Assembly (NCBI GenBank): GCA_021776925.1
Contig: JAJFFB010000136.1
Coordinates: forward strand, 1-35,984
Reading direction: 5' to 3'
DNA length: 35,984 nucleotides
From: Planctomycetota bacterium
GTDB lineage: Bacteria > Planctomycetota > UBA1135
Positions 1 to 6,550 of the stretch are shown here, piece by piece. The position numbers and the translations under genes were made by a program. The notes under the pieces are model-generated. The model was not told where the DNA came from. It was given only the letters and a program-made list of their open reading frames with translations, and did not search any database. Position 1 is the stretch's first letter. Each line of letters starts with the position of its first letter.

Positions 1-31
1 TTCGATTCGGTCTTGGTTGTTGAAGTAGTTT

Positions 32-106
32 GTGACGGCTTGCTGGGGGTCGTCGGTGTCGCTGATGGGATTGGGTGACGGCTTGCTGGGTATCGTCGGA
101 GCCGCT
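32..106. repeat. Imperfect tandem duplication, two 32-bp copies
   Basis: Copies lie at 32-63 and 75-106, offset 43, and match at 28 of 32 positions; the first 16 bases (GTGACGGCTTGCTGGG) are identical. The gene-free stretch 1-189 also holds a 17-base near-repeat (1-17 and 203-219, one mismatch) and a 10-bp inverted repeat (45-54 with 143-152). No gene is supported on either strand in 1-189; the open frames there have no recognisable domain. Confidence 0.75.
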
Positions 107-110
107 AAAG

Positions 111-129
111 CGGCGGCGCAACGCCGCCG
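111..129 (-). terminator. GC-rich stem-loop downstream of the DUF6498 gene
   Basis: An 8-bp perfect stem (CGGCGGCG / CGCCGCCG) with a 3-base loop lies about 60 bases past the stop of the minus-strand gene. A 5-bp hairpin (GCCGC-TAAA-GCGGC, 101-114) overlaps it and would be mutually exclusive. There is no U-tract, so a role as terminator of the long catabolic operon is inference. Confidence 0.3.
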
Positions 130-189
130 AAGTCGCGGCTCAGACGACCCCCGCCCGCCTTCAGCCCATCCCTCCTTGGATTCAGAGGG

Positions 190-969
190 TCATTCGGGGG
201 GATTCGATTGGGTCTTGGTGGAATACTGAGGTGCCTTGGGGATCGATTGGATCGGTGGGTGGAACTGGGCGGTTCTTGCAGGCTTACCGTGGATGGAGCG
301 GCGGTGGGAGCGGAGGTCCAGGGTTGTTTTTAATAGGATCAGGATGAGGAGGGCGGGGAGTGGGGAGCCTAGGAGCATGATGAGGAAGCCGCCGAAGAGG
401 ATGCCTAGGTGGAGGACGACGATGCGGCCGTAGGGGGCGGCCATGATTTGGGGCAGGCTTTTGTGGGTGGAGCGGGAGCCGCGCAGGTCGTGGAGGATGA
501 AGGAAACCAGGTGGCTTAGGGCGAGCAGGGCGACGGCCCAGGCGAGGCTGTATTGGTGCAGGTAGTCGAGCAGGTTTTGCACGTTGGGCGGGTCCATGGT
601 TGGGCGGTGGGAGGAGAGGGGGCCGCTGCCGTTGTTGGGGGCGAATAGGAACAAGAGGAAGGCGCCGTGGACCAGGCAGAAAATGCCGTAGTGCACGGTG
701 AAGAAGGGCATCAGGAAGAGCTTGGCGGCGCGGGCGCCTGCGGGGACCGGGGCGCAGGCCATGCGCACGAGATTGATGGCGCCGACGATCAGGTTCTCGA
801 GCCAATAGAGAAAGAGGATGGGGAAGACTTCCCAGTCGAGGAAGACGGCCCCGGCAATGGGTGCCAGGTTGGCGGCGACCAGGAACTTGCCGCTGATCGC
901 AGCCGCCGGATTGGGGTTGGGGCCTGCTTGGACCGGCTGCGGGGCGACGGGCTGTTCCGCTGGGCTCAT
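190..969 (-). CDS. DUF6498-like multi-pass membrane protein
   Basis: A 259-residue inner-membrane protein of unknown function. Hydrophobic segments are visible around NLAPIAGAVFLDW, FPILFLYWLENLIVGAINL, FFTVHYGIFCLVHGAFLLF, SLAWAVALLALSHLVSFIL and VVLHLGILFGGFLIMLLG. The LYWLEN element followed by a second half with VHYG resembles DUF6498 proteins, recalled rather than searched. The C-terminal 35 residues are basic and probably cytoplasmic. The ATG at 969 was chosen because MSPAEQPV starts just after kynB; a frame open further upstream only overlaps kynB. A five-codon mini-ORF (966-983, MEPRR) ends with its TGA overlapping this ATG, so translation may be coupled. It is the last gene of the catabolic run, 23 bases after kynB, and its link to tryptophan use is positional only. 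Confidence 0.75.
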   Translation of the reverse strand: MSPAEQPVAPQPVQAGPNPNPAAAISGKFLVAANLAPIAGAVFLDWEVFPILFLYWLENLIVGAINLVRMACAPVPAGARAAKLFLMPFFTVHYGIFCLVHGAFLLFLFAPNNGSGPLSSHRPTMDPPNVQNLLDYLHQYSLAWAVALLALSHLVSFILHDLRGSRSTHKSLPQIMAAPYGRIVVLHLGILFGGFLIMLLGSPLPALLILILLKTTLDLRSHRRSIHGKPARTAQFHPPIQSIPKAPQYSTKTQSNPPE

Positions 970-992
970 CGGCGCGGTTCCATCACGCAGGC

Positions 993-1631
993 TCAGGCTG
1001 GGTGGTCCTGGAGCAGGACCGCACGCACGGGAGAGGCGTCGGCGTCTTCCAGTTTGAGCGGCAGGGCGATCAGGGTGTAGAGGCCGGGGTCGACGTGATC
1101 GAGGACCAGGCCTTCGAGGATCGCCATGTCGTGGTCGGCGACGGCGTTGTGGCTGGGCAGGACCTGGTCTTCCTGCGGATCGATCGAGGGGGTATCGATG
1201 CCGACCAGGACCACGCCGTGCGCGGCCAGGTGACGGATCAGGTCGGCGGAAAGGGAATTGAAATGGGGGTTCCAGTCCTCGGCGTCGGCGAAGCTGCCGG
1301 TGTGGAAGAGCACCCGCGGCGCACGCAGGGGGCCGTCCAGGTCGTCGATCTCGACGCGCGCGTCGGGCGGCAGGTCGACGCGCACCACCTGGCACGGTCC
1401 GTAGTAGAGCTCGAGACTGCGCGCGGCGATGCCAACGCCGCCGGCGCGGTAGTGAGCCGGTGCGTCGGCGTGCGCGCCGTCGTGCACGGTGGTCAGGATC
1501 GAGGACAGCGCCAGCGGGTCGCCGTCTTCCAGCTTCATCGACACGCGGCGCTCGAAGCCCTGGTCACCGGGCCATACCGCAATGCGCGGCGAGACCAGCG
1601 GGCTGATGTCAATCAGGCGGGAGGCGGGCAT
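993..1631 (-). CDS. kynB: Kynurenine formamidase (arylformamidase), cyclase family
   Basis: Hydrolyses N-formylkynurenine to kynurenine and formate, the second step of tryptophan breakdown, in the cytoplasm. The 212 residues match the usual length of bacterial KynB. The metal site motif VHDGAHADAPAHY (around residues 49-61) is the HxxxHxD pattern of the cyclase superfamily. The early WPGD, the GIDTPSIDPQE stretch and the C-terminal ALPLKLEDADASPVRAVL are typical of KynB itself. The gene lies 27 bases after the aminomuconate deaminase gene and about 6.9 kb from kynA, at the far end of the same run. An ATG overlapping the deaminase stop opens a short frame that terminates inside kynB (around 1609), so there is no exact coupling here. 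Identification is firm. Confidence 0.93.
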   Translation of the reverse strand: MPASRLIDISPLVSPRIAVWPGDQGFERRVSMKLEDGDPLALSSILTTVHDGAHADAPAHYRAGGVGIAARSLELYYGPCQVVRVDLPPDARVEIDDLDGPLRAPRVLFHTGSFADAEDWNPHFNSLSADLIRHLAAHGVVLVGIDTPSIDPQEDQVLPSHNAVADHDMAILEGLVLDHVDPGLYTLIALPLKLEDADASPVRAVLLQDHPA

Positions 1632-1658
1632 GGTGTTGCAAGGGCAGGGGCGCGGCGA

Positions 1659-2075
1659 TCATGCTTGCGCGATGACCTTGAACTCGATCGCAATCGGCGT
1701 CGGCAGGGCGCGGATGGCGAGGGTGGTGCGGGCCGCCTGGATCGATGCAAAGTACTCGGCGTAGACGCGGTTGTAGTCGGCGAAGTCACGATCCATGTCG
1801 ATCAAAAAGGCGGTGACGTCGAGCACCTTGTCGAGCGAGGAACCAGCCGCTTCGAGCACGGTGCGCACGTTCTCCAACGCCGCGCGGGTCTGCGCTTCAA
1901 TGTCGTAGAGCAGAGTATTGCCGTCGGCGTCGCGCACCGGCCCGCCTGGGATCGCGTCGCTGCCGGCCTGGCGCGGCCCGACGCCGGACAGGAACAGCAA
2001 CTCGCCGAACCGGCGGGCGTGGGGATAGGCCCCCACCGGGGCCGGCGCATCGTCGCTGTGGATCGGATCATTCAT
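1659..2075 (-). CDS. 2-aminomuconate deaminase, RidA/YjgF family
   Basis: Likely converts 2-aminomuconate to 4-oxalocrotonate with release of ammonia, as AmnD/NbaF does. The protein has 138 residues. Its N-terminal DDAPAPVGAYPHARR and LLFLSGVGPRQ are the hallmark of the aminomuconate deaminase branch of RidA proteins, and the FAxYNRVYAEYF stretch is typical of the trimeric RidA fold. The start is set at MNDPIHSD because the ATG overlaps the preceding dioxygenase gene by 8 bases; earlier codons in this frame only shadow that gene. Its presence beside the semialdehyde dehydrogenase means the route goes through 2-aminomuconate whatever the upstream chemistry. A general RidA deaminase is the alternative, but the N-terminal signature and context argue against it. 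Confidence 0.9.
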   Translation of the reverse strand: MNDPIHSDDAPAPVGAYPHARRFGELLFLSGVGPRQAGSDAIPGGPVRDADGNTLLYDIEAQTRAALENVRTVLEAAGSSLDKVLDVTAFLIDMDRDFADYNRVYAEYFASIQAARTTLAIRALPTPIAIEFKVIAQA

Positions 2076-2994
2076 GTCTGCCTGGGTCGTTCGGCGCCAG
2101 CACGTTGCGGTCGCCACGGAAGAACTCGGCGCCGTCTTCGTCGTACTCGAGGTCGCCGACGCTGGCCGCGGCGGGTTGCAGACCGACCAGAGCCGCCCCG
2201 GTCCCCCACACCGGCTGGTAGTCGAAAACCGTACCACGGTAGTGATTGTTCTCGCCGAGGGCGGCAGCCATCCACCACAGTGCTTTCATCTTGGAGTCGC
2301 CGTTGGCCTGGTGGCTGAACTCGCGCGCCAGCTGGCTGACGTCTTCCAGACGCCCGTCGCCGAGCAATTCCAGCAGCTTGCGGTTCCACTCGTCGTCCTT
2401 CTGCGAATGGATGCGGTCGTGGGCCGGATCGATCCAACGCGTGAACATGCGGTTGCTCAGCGCGCTGACGCCGAGCACCACCGCCTTGCGCCCGCTGGCT
2501 TCGACCGCGTCGCGCGCCGCCTTGCCCAGCACCAGGGTCTCGGCGCGGTCGGAGTACATGTTGCACGACACCACGCACGCCGGGATGCGGTTGTCCGGGT
2601 TGAGCAGGCGCAGCGCGGTGATGGTGCCGACGTCGATGGGAAAACCGCGATAGGCGACGGTGCGCGCGTGCAGGCCGCGGGCTTGCGCCTTGTCCAGGTA
2701 CTGCGCCGCGAAATCGGCGTCCATGCGCAGCTTGTAGTGCAGGCTGCCGTAGGAATGGAAGTCCTCGTCGACCACCCACCATTCGGGCTGCGGATCGGCC
2801 TGGATCTGGTGGCCGATGATCGACACCCAGCGGGTCGAGAACAGCAGCAGCAGATCGGCCTCGCTGGCTTCGATCTCGGCGCGCACGCGCGCGCAGCTGT
2901 CGCGCAAGGACGCCCAGCCGCGATTGGCATCCGGCGCCAGCAGCGGCAGCGGCTGGTTCGGCACCAGATAACCGGATAGAACCTGGCCGCTCAT
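2068..2994 (-). CDS. amnA: 2-aminophenol 1,6-dioxygenase-type alpha (non-catalytic) subunit
   Basis: Partner subunit of a class III (LigB-type) extradiol dioxygenase. The 308-residue protein resembles AmnA. It begins with a strand plus LVPNQPLPLL, where the catalytic subunit has APHPPHL, so the iron-binding histidine is missing. It keeps GFPIDVGTITALRLL in mid-protein and ends in a degenerate form of the GYGxxxGTGxA element (DYQPVWGTGAALVG), followed by about 35 extra residues. The start MSGQVLSG is preceded by GGAGG four bases upstream. A 13-codon mini-ORF beginning with the same MSGQV lies between amnB and this gene, its stop overlapping this ATG. It probably stabilises the beta subunit in an alpha2beta2 complex. 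The symbol is by analogy. Confidence 0.8.
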   Translation of the reverse strand: MSGQVLSGYLVPNQPLPLLAPDANRGWASLRDSCARVRAEIEASEADLLLLFSTRWVSIIGHQIQADPQPEWWVVDEDFHSYGSLHYKLRMDADFAAQYLDKAQARGLHARTVAYRGFPIDVGTITALRLLNPDNRIPACVVSCNMYSDRAETLVLGKAARDAVEASGRKAVVLGVSALSNRMFTRWIDPAHDRIHSQKDDEWNRKLLELLGDGRLEDVSQLAREFSHQANGDSKMKALWWMAAALGENNHYRGTVFDYQPVWGTGAALVGLQPAAASVGDLEYDEDGAEFFRGDRNVLAPNDPGRHE

Positions 2995-3034
2995 CGCTCC
3001 TCCGCCATAGCTGGGCGAACCTGGCCGCTCATCG
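2979..3034 (-). repeat. 18-bp direct repeat covering the amnA start codon
   Basis: The 18-mer CGATGAGCGGCCAGGTTC (minus strand) occurs at 3034-3017 and 2996-2979 without mismatch, offset 38. The first copy carries the amnB stop and a mini-ORF start, the second the mini-ORF stop and the amnA start. The offset is 2 modulo 3, the phase needed for stop-start overlap at both ends. Confidence 0.9.
2991..3032 (-). other. 13-codon relay mini-ORF between amnB and amnA
   Basis: Reads MSGQVRPAMAEER then TGA. Its ATG overlaps the amnB stop (ATGA) and its TGA overlaps the amnA ATG (ATGA). It contains GGAGGAG, the SD for amnA. A coupling role is inferred; the peptide itself need not matter. Confidence 0.55.
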
Positions 3035-3985
3035 GCTGAGGTCCCATTCGACCACCGCGTTGCCGGTACCGATGACGGTGCCGTAACCGTGCACCTGACC
3101 GGCGACCTCGGGGAAGTCCATCGCCGCGAGCAGCCAGCTGAGGCTGCCATCGCGGGTTTCGGCCACGCACTGATCGGTGAAATCGGGCATCTCGTCGAAG
3201 ACGCGCCGACTCTGCCCGCTCTCCATCAGCGCCAGGATGTGACGATCCCATGCGGCCTGGTTTTCATTGTGGATCGACTCGAAGGCCGGGTCCTCGGGAT
3301 CGGCCGGCTCGGTGGTGTAGTGGCGGTGGCTCAATGAGCACGAGGCCAGACACAAGGCGCTCTTGCCGCTGGCTTCGACCGCCGCGCGGGTAGCGCGGCC
3401 GAGGGCGAGCATTTCCTGGTCCCCGGCCTCGTTGCAGTAGTCGAAGGCGGTGCGCACCGAGGAAATCGCTACCACCGGAAGGTCCCCCGCCGGGCGCACC
3501 AGATGACAGGAGGTCAGGGTGCCGTAGTCGACGCGGAACTCGGGGTTGGTCATCATCTGGCAGCTCAGGCCGGCGTCGCGCGCGTGATCGTGAATCGACT
3601 GGGACAGGGCCACATCGACGTCGAGCTCATATTGGAAGCGGAACAGGTTGGGGAAGATCGGATCGACCGACAAACCGGAAAAGTGCGGAACGCCGAGGAA
3701 GTGGGTGCCGGTTCGAGTTTTCCAGTGCGGCGTGTGCACCACCAACACGTCGTAGACGCGTGCCTCCAGACTGGCGCGCAGGCGTTGGTAGCCGGCCAGC
3801 AGTTCCTGCCACGCGCCCGCCCCGCTGGAGCGCGGTTCGTTCTGCGGCGGATTGCTGGCGTAGACCAGATGCGGCGGATGCGGCGCCAGAATTCCACCGA
3901 CCACCGCACCGGATGGATGCTCCCCGCGCCGCACGGCGGCTTCGGCATCGGTTGCCGCTGGGGGGGAGTGGTCCGCAGAGCTCAC
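3029..3985 (-). CDS. amnB: 2-aminophenol 1,6-dioxygenase-type beta (catalytic) subunit
   Basis: Fe(II) extradiol ring-cleavage subunit of the LigB fold. In Pseudomonas AmnB the substrate is 2-aminophenol and the product 2-aminomuconate 6-semialdehyde. The 318 residues contain ILAPHPPHLVYASNPPQNEP (H36 matches the first iron ligand of AmnB), VVHTPHW with H84/H87, FRVDYGTLT and, near the end, GYGTVIGTGNAVVEWDL, almost as in AmnB. Compared with AmnB there is an N-terminal extension of about 23 residues. The start is GTG, overlapping the dehydrogenase stop as GTGA. Nothing else in the window is a ring-cleavage enzyme for 3-hydroxyanthranilate, so this enzyme should supply the ring fission for the operon. 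A related aminated substrate cannot be excluded. Confidence 0.87.
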   Translation of the reverse strand: MSSADHSPPAATDAEAAVRRGEHPSGAVVGGILAPHPPHLVYASNPPQNEPRSSGAGAWQELLAGYQRLRASLEARVYDVLVVHTPHWKTRTGTHFLGVPHFSGLSVDPIFPNLFRFQYELDVDVALSQSIHDHARDAGLSCQMMTNPEFRVDYGTLTSCHLVRPAGDLPVVAISSVRTAFDYCNEAGDQEMLALGRATRAAVEASGKSALCLASCSLSHRHYTTEPADPEDPAFESIHNENQAAWDRHILALMESGQSRRVFDEMPDFTDQCVAETRDGSLSWLLAAMDFPEVAGQVHGYGTVIGTGNAVVEWDLSR

Positions 3986-5382
3986 AGCTGCACCCACACG
4001 TTGCGATCCTGGGAGAAGAACTCCATCGAATAGCGCCCGCCTTCGCGGCCGACGCCGCTCTGTTTCATGCCGCCGAAGGGCGCGCGCAGATCGCGCGTAT
4101 TCCAATTGTTGATCCACACCATGCCGGCCTCGAGCCGCGCGGCGACGCGGTGCGCGCGGCCAAGGTCGCGGGTCCACAGCGATGCTGAAAGCCCGTAGTC
4201 GACTCCATTGGCCAGCGCCAGCGCCTGTTCGACGTCGCCGTCGGCGAAGGGATGCAGGCTGACCACCGGACCGAAGATCTCTTCCTGCGCGGTGCGGCTG
4301 TCGATCGCCAGGCCGGTGATCACGGTGGGCTGGTAGAAGGCGCCGCCATCCGGCCCACTGCGCTGACCGCCGCACAGAATGGCCCCCCCCTCATCTCGCG
4401 CCAGGGCGACGTAGGACTCGACCTTGTCGCGATGGGCGCAGCTGATCAGGGACCCGCTCTGGTGCCCCGGACGCCAGTCGGCGGTGGCGGCAACCAGCGC
4501 TTCGGCGAGGCGCTCGTGCAGCGACTCTTCGACGATGATGCGCGAACCGCACAGACACACCTGCCCCGCGTTGAAGAAGGCGGCGCGCGCGACACCGGTG
4601 ATCATGGCGTCGAAGTCGCAGTCGGCAAAGACCACGCTCGGGTTCTTGCCACCGAGTTCCAGGCTGACCTTTTTCAAAGCCCCCGCCGCTGCCGCGGCGA
4701 TGTGGCGTCCGGTCGCGGTGCCGCCGGTGAAGCTGACCGCCTTGACCTGCGGATGGCGGATCAGCGCTTCGCCGGCTTCATTGCCGAGGCCGTGCACCAC
4801 GTTGAGCAGGCCGGCGGGAGCGCCGGCCTCGCTGAAGCACTGCGCCAGCAGGGTGGCGCTGGTCGGCGTCATCTCGCTCGGTTTGGCGATCACCGCATTG
4901 CCCATCGCCAGCGCCGGGGCCGCTTTCCAGGTGAACAGGTGTGCGGGAAAATTCCACGGCGTGATCGTGGCCACGGTGCCCAGCGGCTGGCGCAGGGTGT
5001 AGTTGATTCCGTCCTCGGTGCCGTGGCAGGCGGTGGCGTCGGTGCGCACCGCGCTGGCGTAGAAACGCAGATTGGCGATCGCGCGCGGGATGTCCCCGTG
5101 GCGCGCCGCGCTCTCGAGCTTGCCGCTGTCGGCGGCCTCGGCCGCGGCGATCTCATCGATGCGCGCCTCGGCGGCGGCGGCCCAGGCTTCGAGCAGGTCG
5201 GCACGCTCGGCCACCGGCAGCACCGGAGCGGCCTCGGCGGCGGCCACCGCGGCGTCGACGTCGGCGGCGCCGCCGGCAGCGAGCTGACCGAGGAGGTCCC
5301 CGCTCTTGGGGTCGTGGTTATCGAGATAGCCACCCGTGGCGGGTGGATGGGCGCGGCCGCCGATCCAGTGGTCGAGTCTCAT
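3982..5382 (-). CDS. 2-aminomuconate 6-semialdehyde dehydrogenase (ALDH family)
   Basis: NAD-dependent oxidation of 2-aminomuconate semialdehyde to 2-aminomuconate. The 466-residue protein shows the ALDH landmarks in order: ITPWNFP with the catalytic Asn (about residue 150), KPSEMTP for the cofactor, FTGGTATG, LELGGKNP with the general-base Glu, and NAGQVCLCGSR with the nucleophilic Cys. The VCLCGSRI form is characteristic of the aminomuconate/hydroxymuconate semialdehyde branch (AmnC, NbaE, ALDH8A1). The C-terminal PFGGMKQSGVGREGG is also present. ATG at 5382 is preceded by GGAGG seven bases upstream and overlaps the asparaginase stop as ATGA. Its place directly before amnB, whose product it would use, supports the call. 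Confidence 0.88.
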   Translation of the reverse strand: MRLDHWIGGRAHPPATGGYLDNHDPKSGDLLGQLAAGGAADVDAAVAAAEAAPVLPVAERADLLEAWAAAAEARIDEIAAAEAADSGKLESAARHGDIPRAIANLRFYASAVRTDATACHGTEDGINYTLRQPLGTVATITPWNFPAHLFTWKAAPALAMGNAVIAKPSEMTPTSATLLAQCFSEAGAPAGLLNVVHGLGNEAGEALIRHPQVKAVSFTGGTATGRHIAAAAAGALKKVSLELGGKNPSVVFADCDFDAMITGVARAAFFNAGQVCLCGSRIIVEESLHERLAEALVAATADWRPGHQSGSLISCAHRDKVESYVALARDEGGAILCGGQRSGPDGGAFYQPTVITGLAIDSRTAQEEIFGPVVSLHPFADGDVEQALALANGVDYGLSASLWTRDLGRAHRVAARLEAGMVWINNWNTRDLRAPFGGMKQSGVGREGGRYSMEFFSQDRNVWVQL

Positions 5383-6503
5383 CGGTAGTCCTCCCAGTCG
5401 TAGAGGTAGCGTTCGCGGTCCGGATCCCATTCGTCCCAGGTCGGAATGGACCCAAGGCGCTCACCGAGCTCCGGCGGCACCACCCCGGGAACCAGGAAGG
5501 CTTTTTGCCGCTCGAGCGGATAGGGATTGCGCAATTCGATGCCGAGCACGCCGAGTACACCGCGCGCCAGATACCAGGTCGCCTGTGCGTTCCAGCCGTG
5601 GGCGATCTTGATCACCACGCCGAGGCCGTCGGGGTAGTCGGAATGTTCGATCGCCAGTCCGAGCAGGCCGTCGGCGCCTTCCTTGGCCAGCACGCGGCCG
5701 CCGCTGGTTTTGAGGATGGTCGAATCGAGGCGGTTGAAGCCGCCCACCAGATCCGGGTGGCGCTGCATCGCTTCCCAGATCCAGTCCTCGTCGCGCTGCT
5801 GCACCAGGCCGGCGTAGAGCAGCGCCAGCTCGCCGACGGTGTTGGCCATCGTCGGCAGGCCGCAGCCATCGCGCGCCAGGCGCAGCGGCCGCCAGTCGGC
5901 GCCGAGGAAACGGCGCACCTGTTCGAGATAGGCCTGGAAGAAGGGATGATGCGGCAGCATGTAGCCCGCCTGTTCCCAGCCGCGCGCCTTGCAGCCGGCG
6001 AGCAGCGCGGCGTGCTCCCCGGAGCAGGTATGGAACCAACGCCGCGGACGCCGTACCTGGCGACCGAACTGGATCAGCGGAACCGCCAGCGGGGTTTGCA
6101 TGAAACCGTGTTCTTCCGGCGGCAGGATCGACTGCGCCGCGGCGAGGTGCTGGGCGTCGCCGTTGTGGCTGGCTACTGATATGGCCTTCTGGCGCCAGTC
6201 GAAGGCCTGGTCAAGCACCTCGGTGAAGACCTTCATCATCAGCGGCTTCATCATGCTGCGGCCATAACACAGCACGTTGCCGCCGAAGGAATGGACCACG
6301 CGACCGGCTTCGCCGCCCTGGTCGAGCGAACCGCCGCGGCCGCCGACCGCCCACGCCACCGCGCCGTGGATGGTGGTCTCGCTAACCCCCGCGCGGCGGT
6401 AATCGACCAGTGGTTCCCATTCGACGTCACGCCCGGTGGCGATGCCGGGCTCTGCCACGCCGAGCGGGCTGGCGGGATAAAGCGACTCGCGCGGCGAAGT
6501 CAC
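5379..6503 (-). CDS. Asparaginase II-family hydrolase, atypical active site
   Basis: A 374-residue member of the asparaginase II family (Rhizobium etli type, PF06089). Family landmarks: RSMMK (S83, K86), ASHNGDAQH, TCSGEHAALLAGCKARGW and RDGCGLPTMANTVGELALLY (D212, C214). In the family as I know it the third motif is CSGKH, whose Lys is a metal or active-site residue in the ReAV structure; here it is Glu (E163). The start GTG has GGAGAG eight bases upstream and overlaps the stop of a 12-codon mini-ORF; an earlier start inside the LLM gene is possible. Lying between a flavin monooxygenase and a 2-aminophenol dioxygenase, it probably hydrolyses a beta-aspartyl ester or anilide to aspartate and 2-aminophenol. 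That substrate is inference; plain asparaginase activity is the alternative. Confidence 0.82.
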   Translation of the reverse strand: MTSPRESLYPASPLGVAEPGIATGRDVEWEPLVDYRRAGVSETTIHGAVAWAVGGRGGSLDQGGEAGRVVHSFGGNVLCYGRSMMKPLMMKVFTEVLDQAFDWRQKAISVASHNGDAQHLAAAQSILPPEEHGFMQTPLAVPLIQFGRQVRRPRRWFHTCSGEHAALLAGCKARGWEQAGYMLPHHPFFQAYLEQVRRFLGADWRPLRLARDGCGLPTMANTVGELALLYAGLVQQRDEDWIWEAMQRHPDLVGGFNRLDSTILKTSGGRVLAKEGADGLLGLAIEHSDYPDGLGVVIKIAHGWNAQATWYLARGVLGVLGIELRNPYPLERQKAFLVPGVVPPELGERLGSIPTWDEWDPDRERYLYDWEDYR

Positions 6504-6550
6504 GAAGCGCTCTCCGTAGTGCAGCGCGGCGCGGTCATGAAGCGATCTCC
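6489..6550 (-). repeat. 27-bp imperfect tandem duplication at the LLM/asparaginase junction
   Basis: Minus-strand copies at 6550-6524 and 6515-6489, offset 35, agree at 23 of 27 positions (GGAGA.CGCTTC.TGAC..CGCCGCGC). Each has its own SD-like GGAGA and start codon: ATG in the first, GTG in the second. The first also carries the LLM stop. Offset is 2 modulo 3. Confidence 0.85.
6500..6538 (-). other. 12-codon relay mini-ORF between LLM and asparaginase genes
   Basis: Reads MTAPRCTTESAS then TGA. ATG overlaps the LLM stop (ATGA); TGA overlaps the GTG of the hydrolase (GTGA). It fills the 31-base gap exactly. Confidence 0.5.

Noticed and set aside
993..1631. Generic cyclase instead of kynurenine formamidase
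   Set aside because: The C-terminal ALPLKLEDADASPVRAVL and DTPSIDPQE elements and the operon with kynA are specific to KynB.
1609..1662. A sixth relay mini-ORF between the deaminase and kynB
   Set aside because: An ATG overlaps the deaminase stop, but its frame terminates inside kynB, 20 bases past the kynB start, so the junction is not tiled.
1002..2318. Long plus-strand open frame opposite kynB, deaminase and amnA
   Set aside because: The frame is a GC-rich antisense shadow: no domain, no start signal, and the minus strand carries three well-recognised overlapping genes.
3029..3985. AmnB-like protein as a replacement 3-hydroxyanthranilate dioxygenase
   Set aside because: Possible, but its N- and C-terminal signatures match AmnB closely, and a 3-hydroxyanthranilate route would still need kmo, kynU and a decarboxylase that are not in the run.
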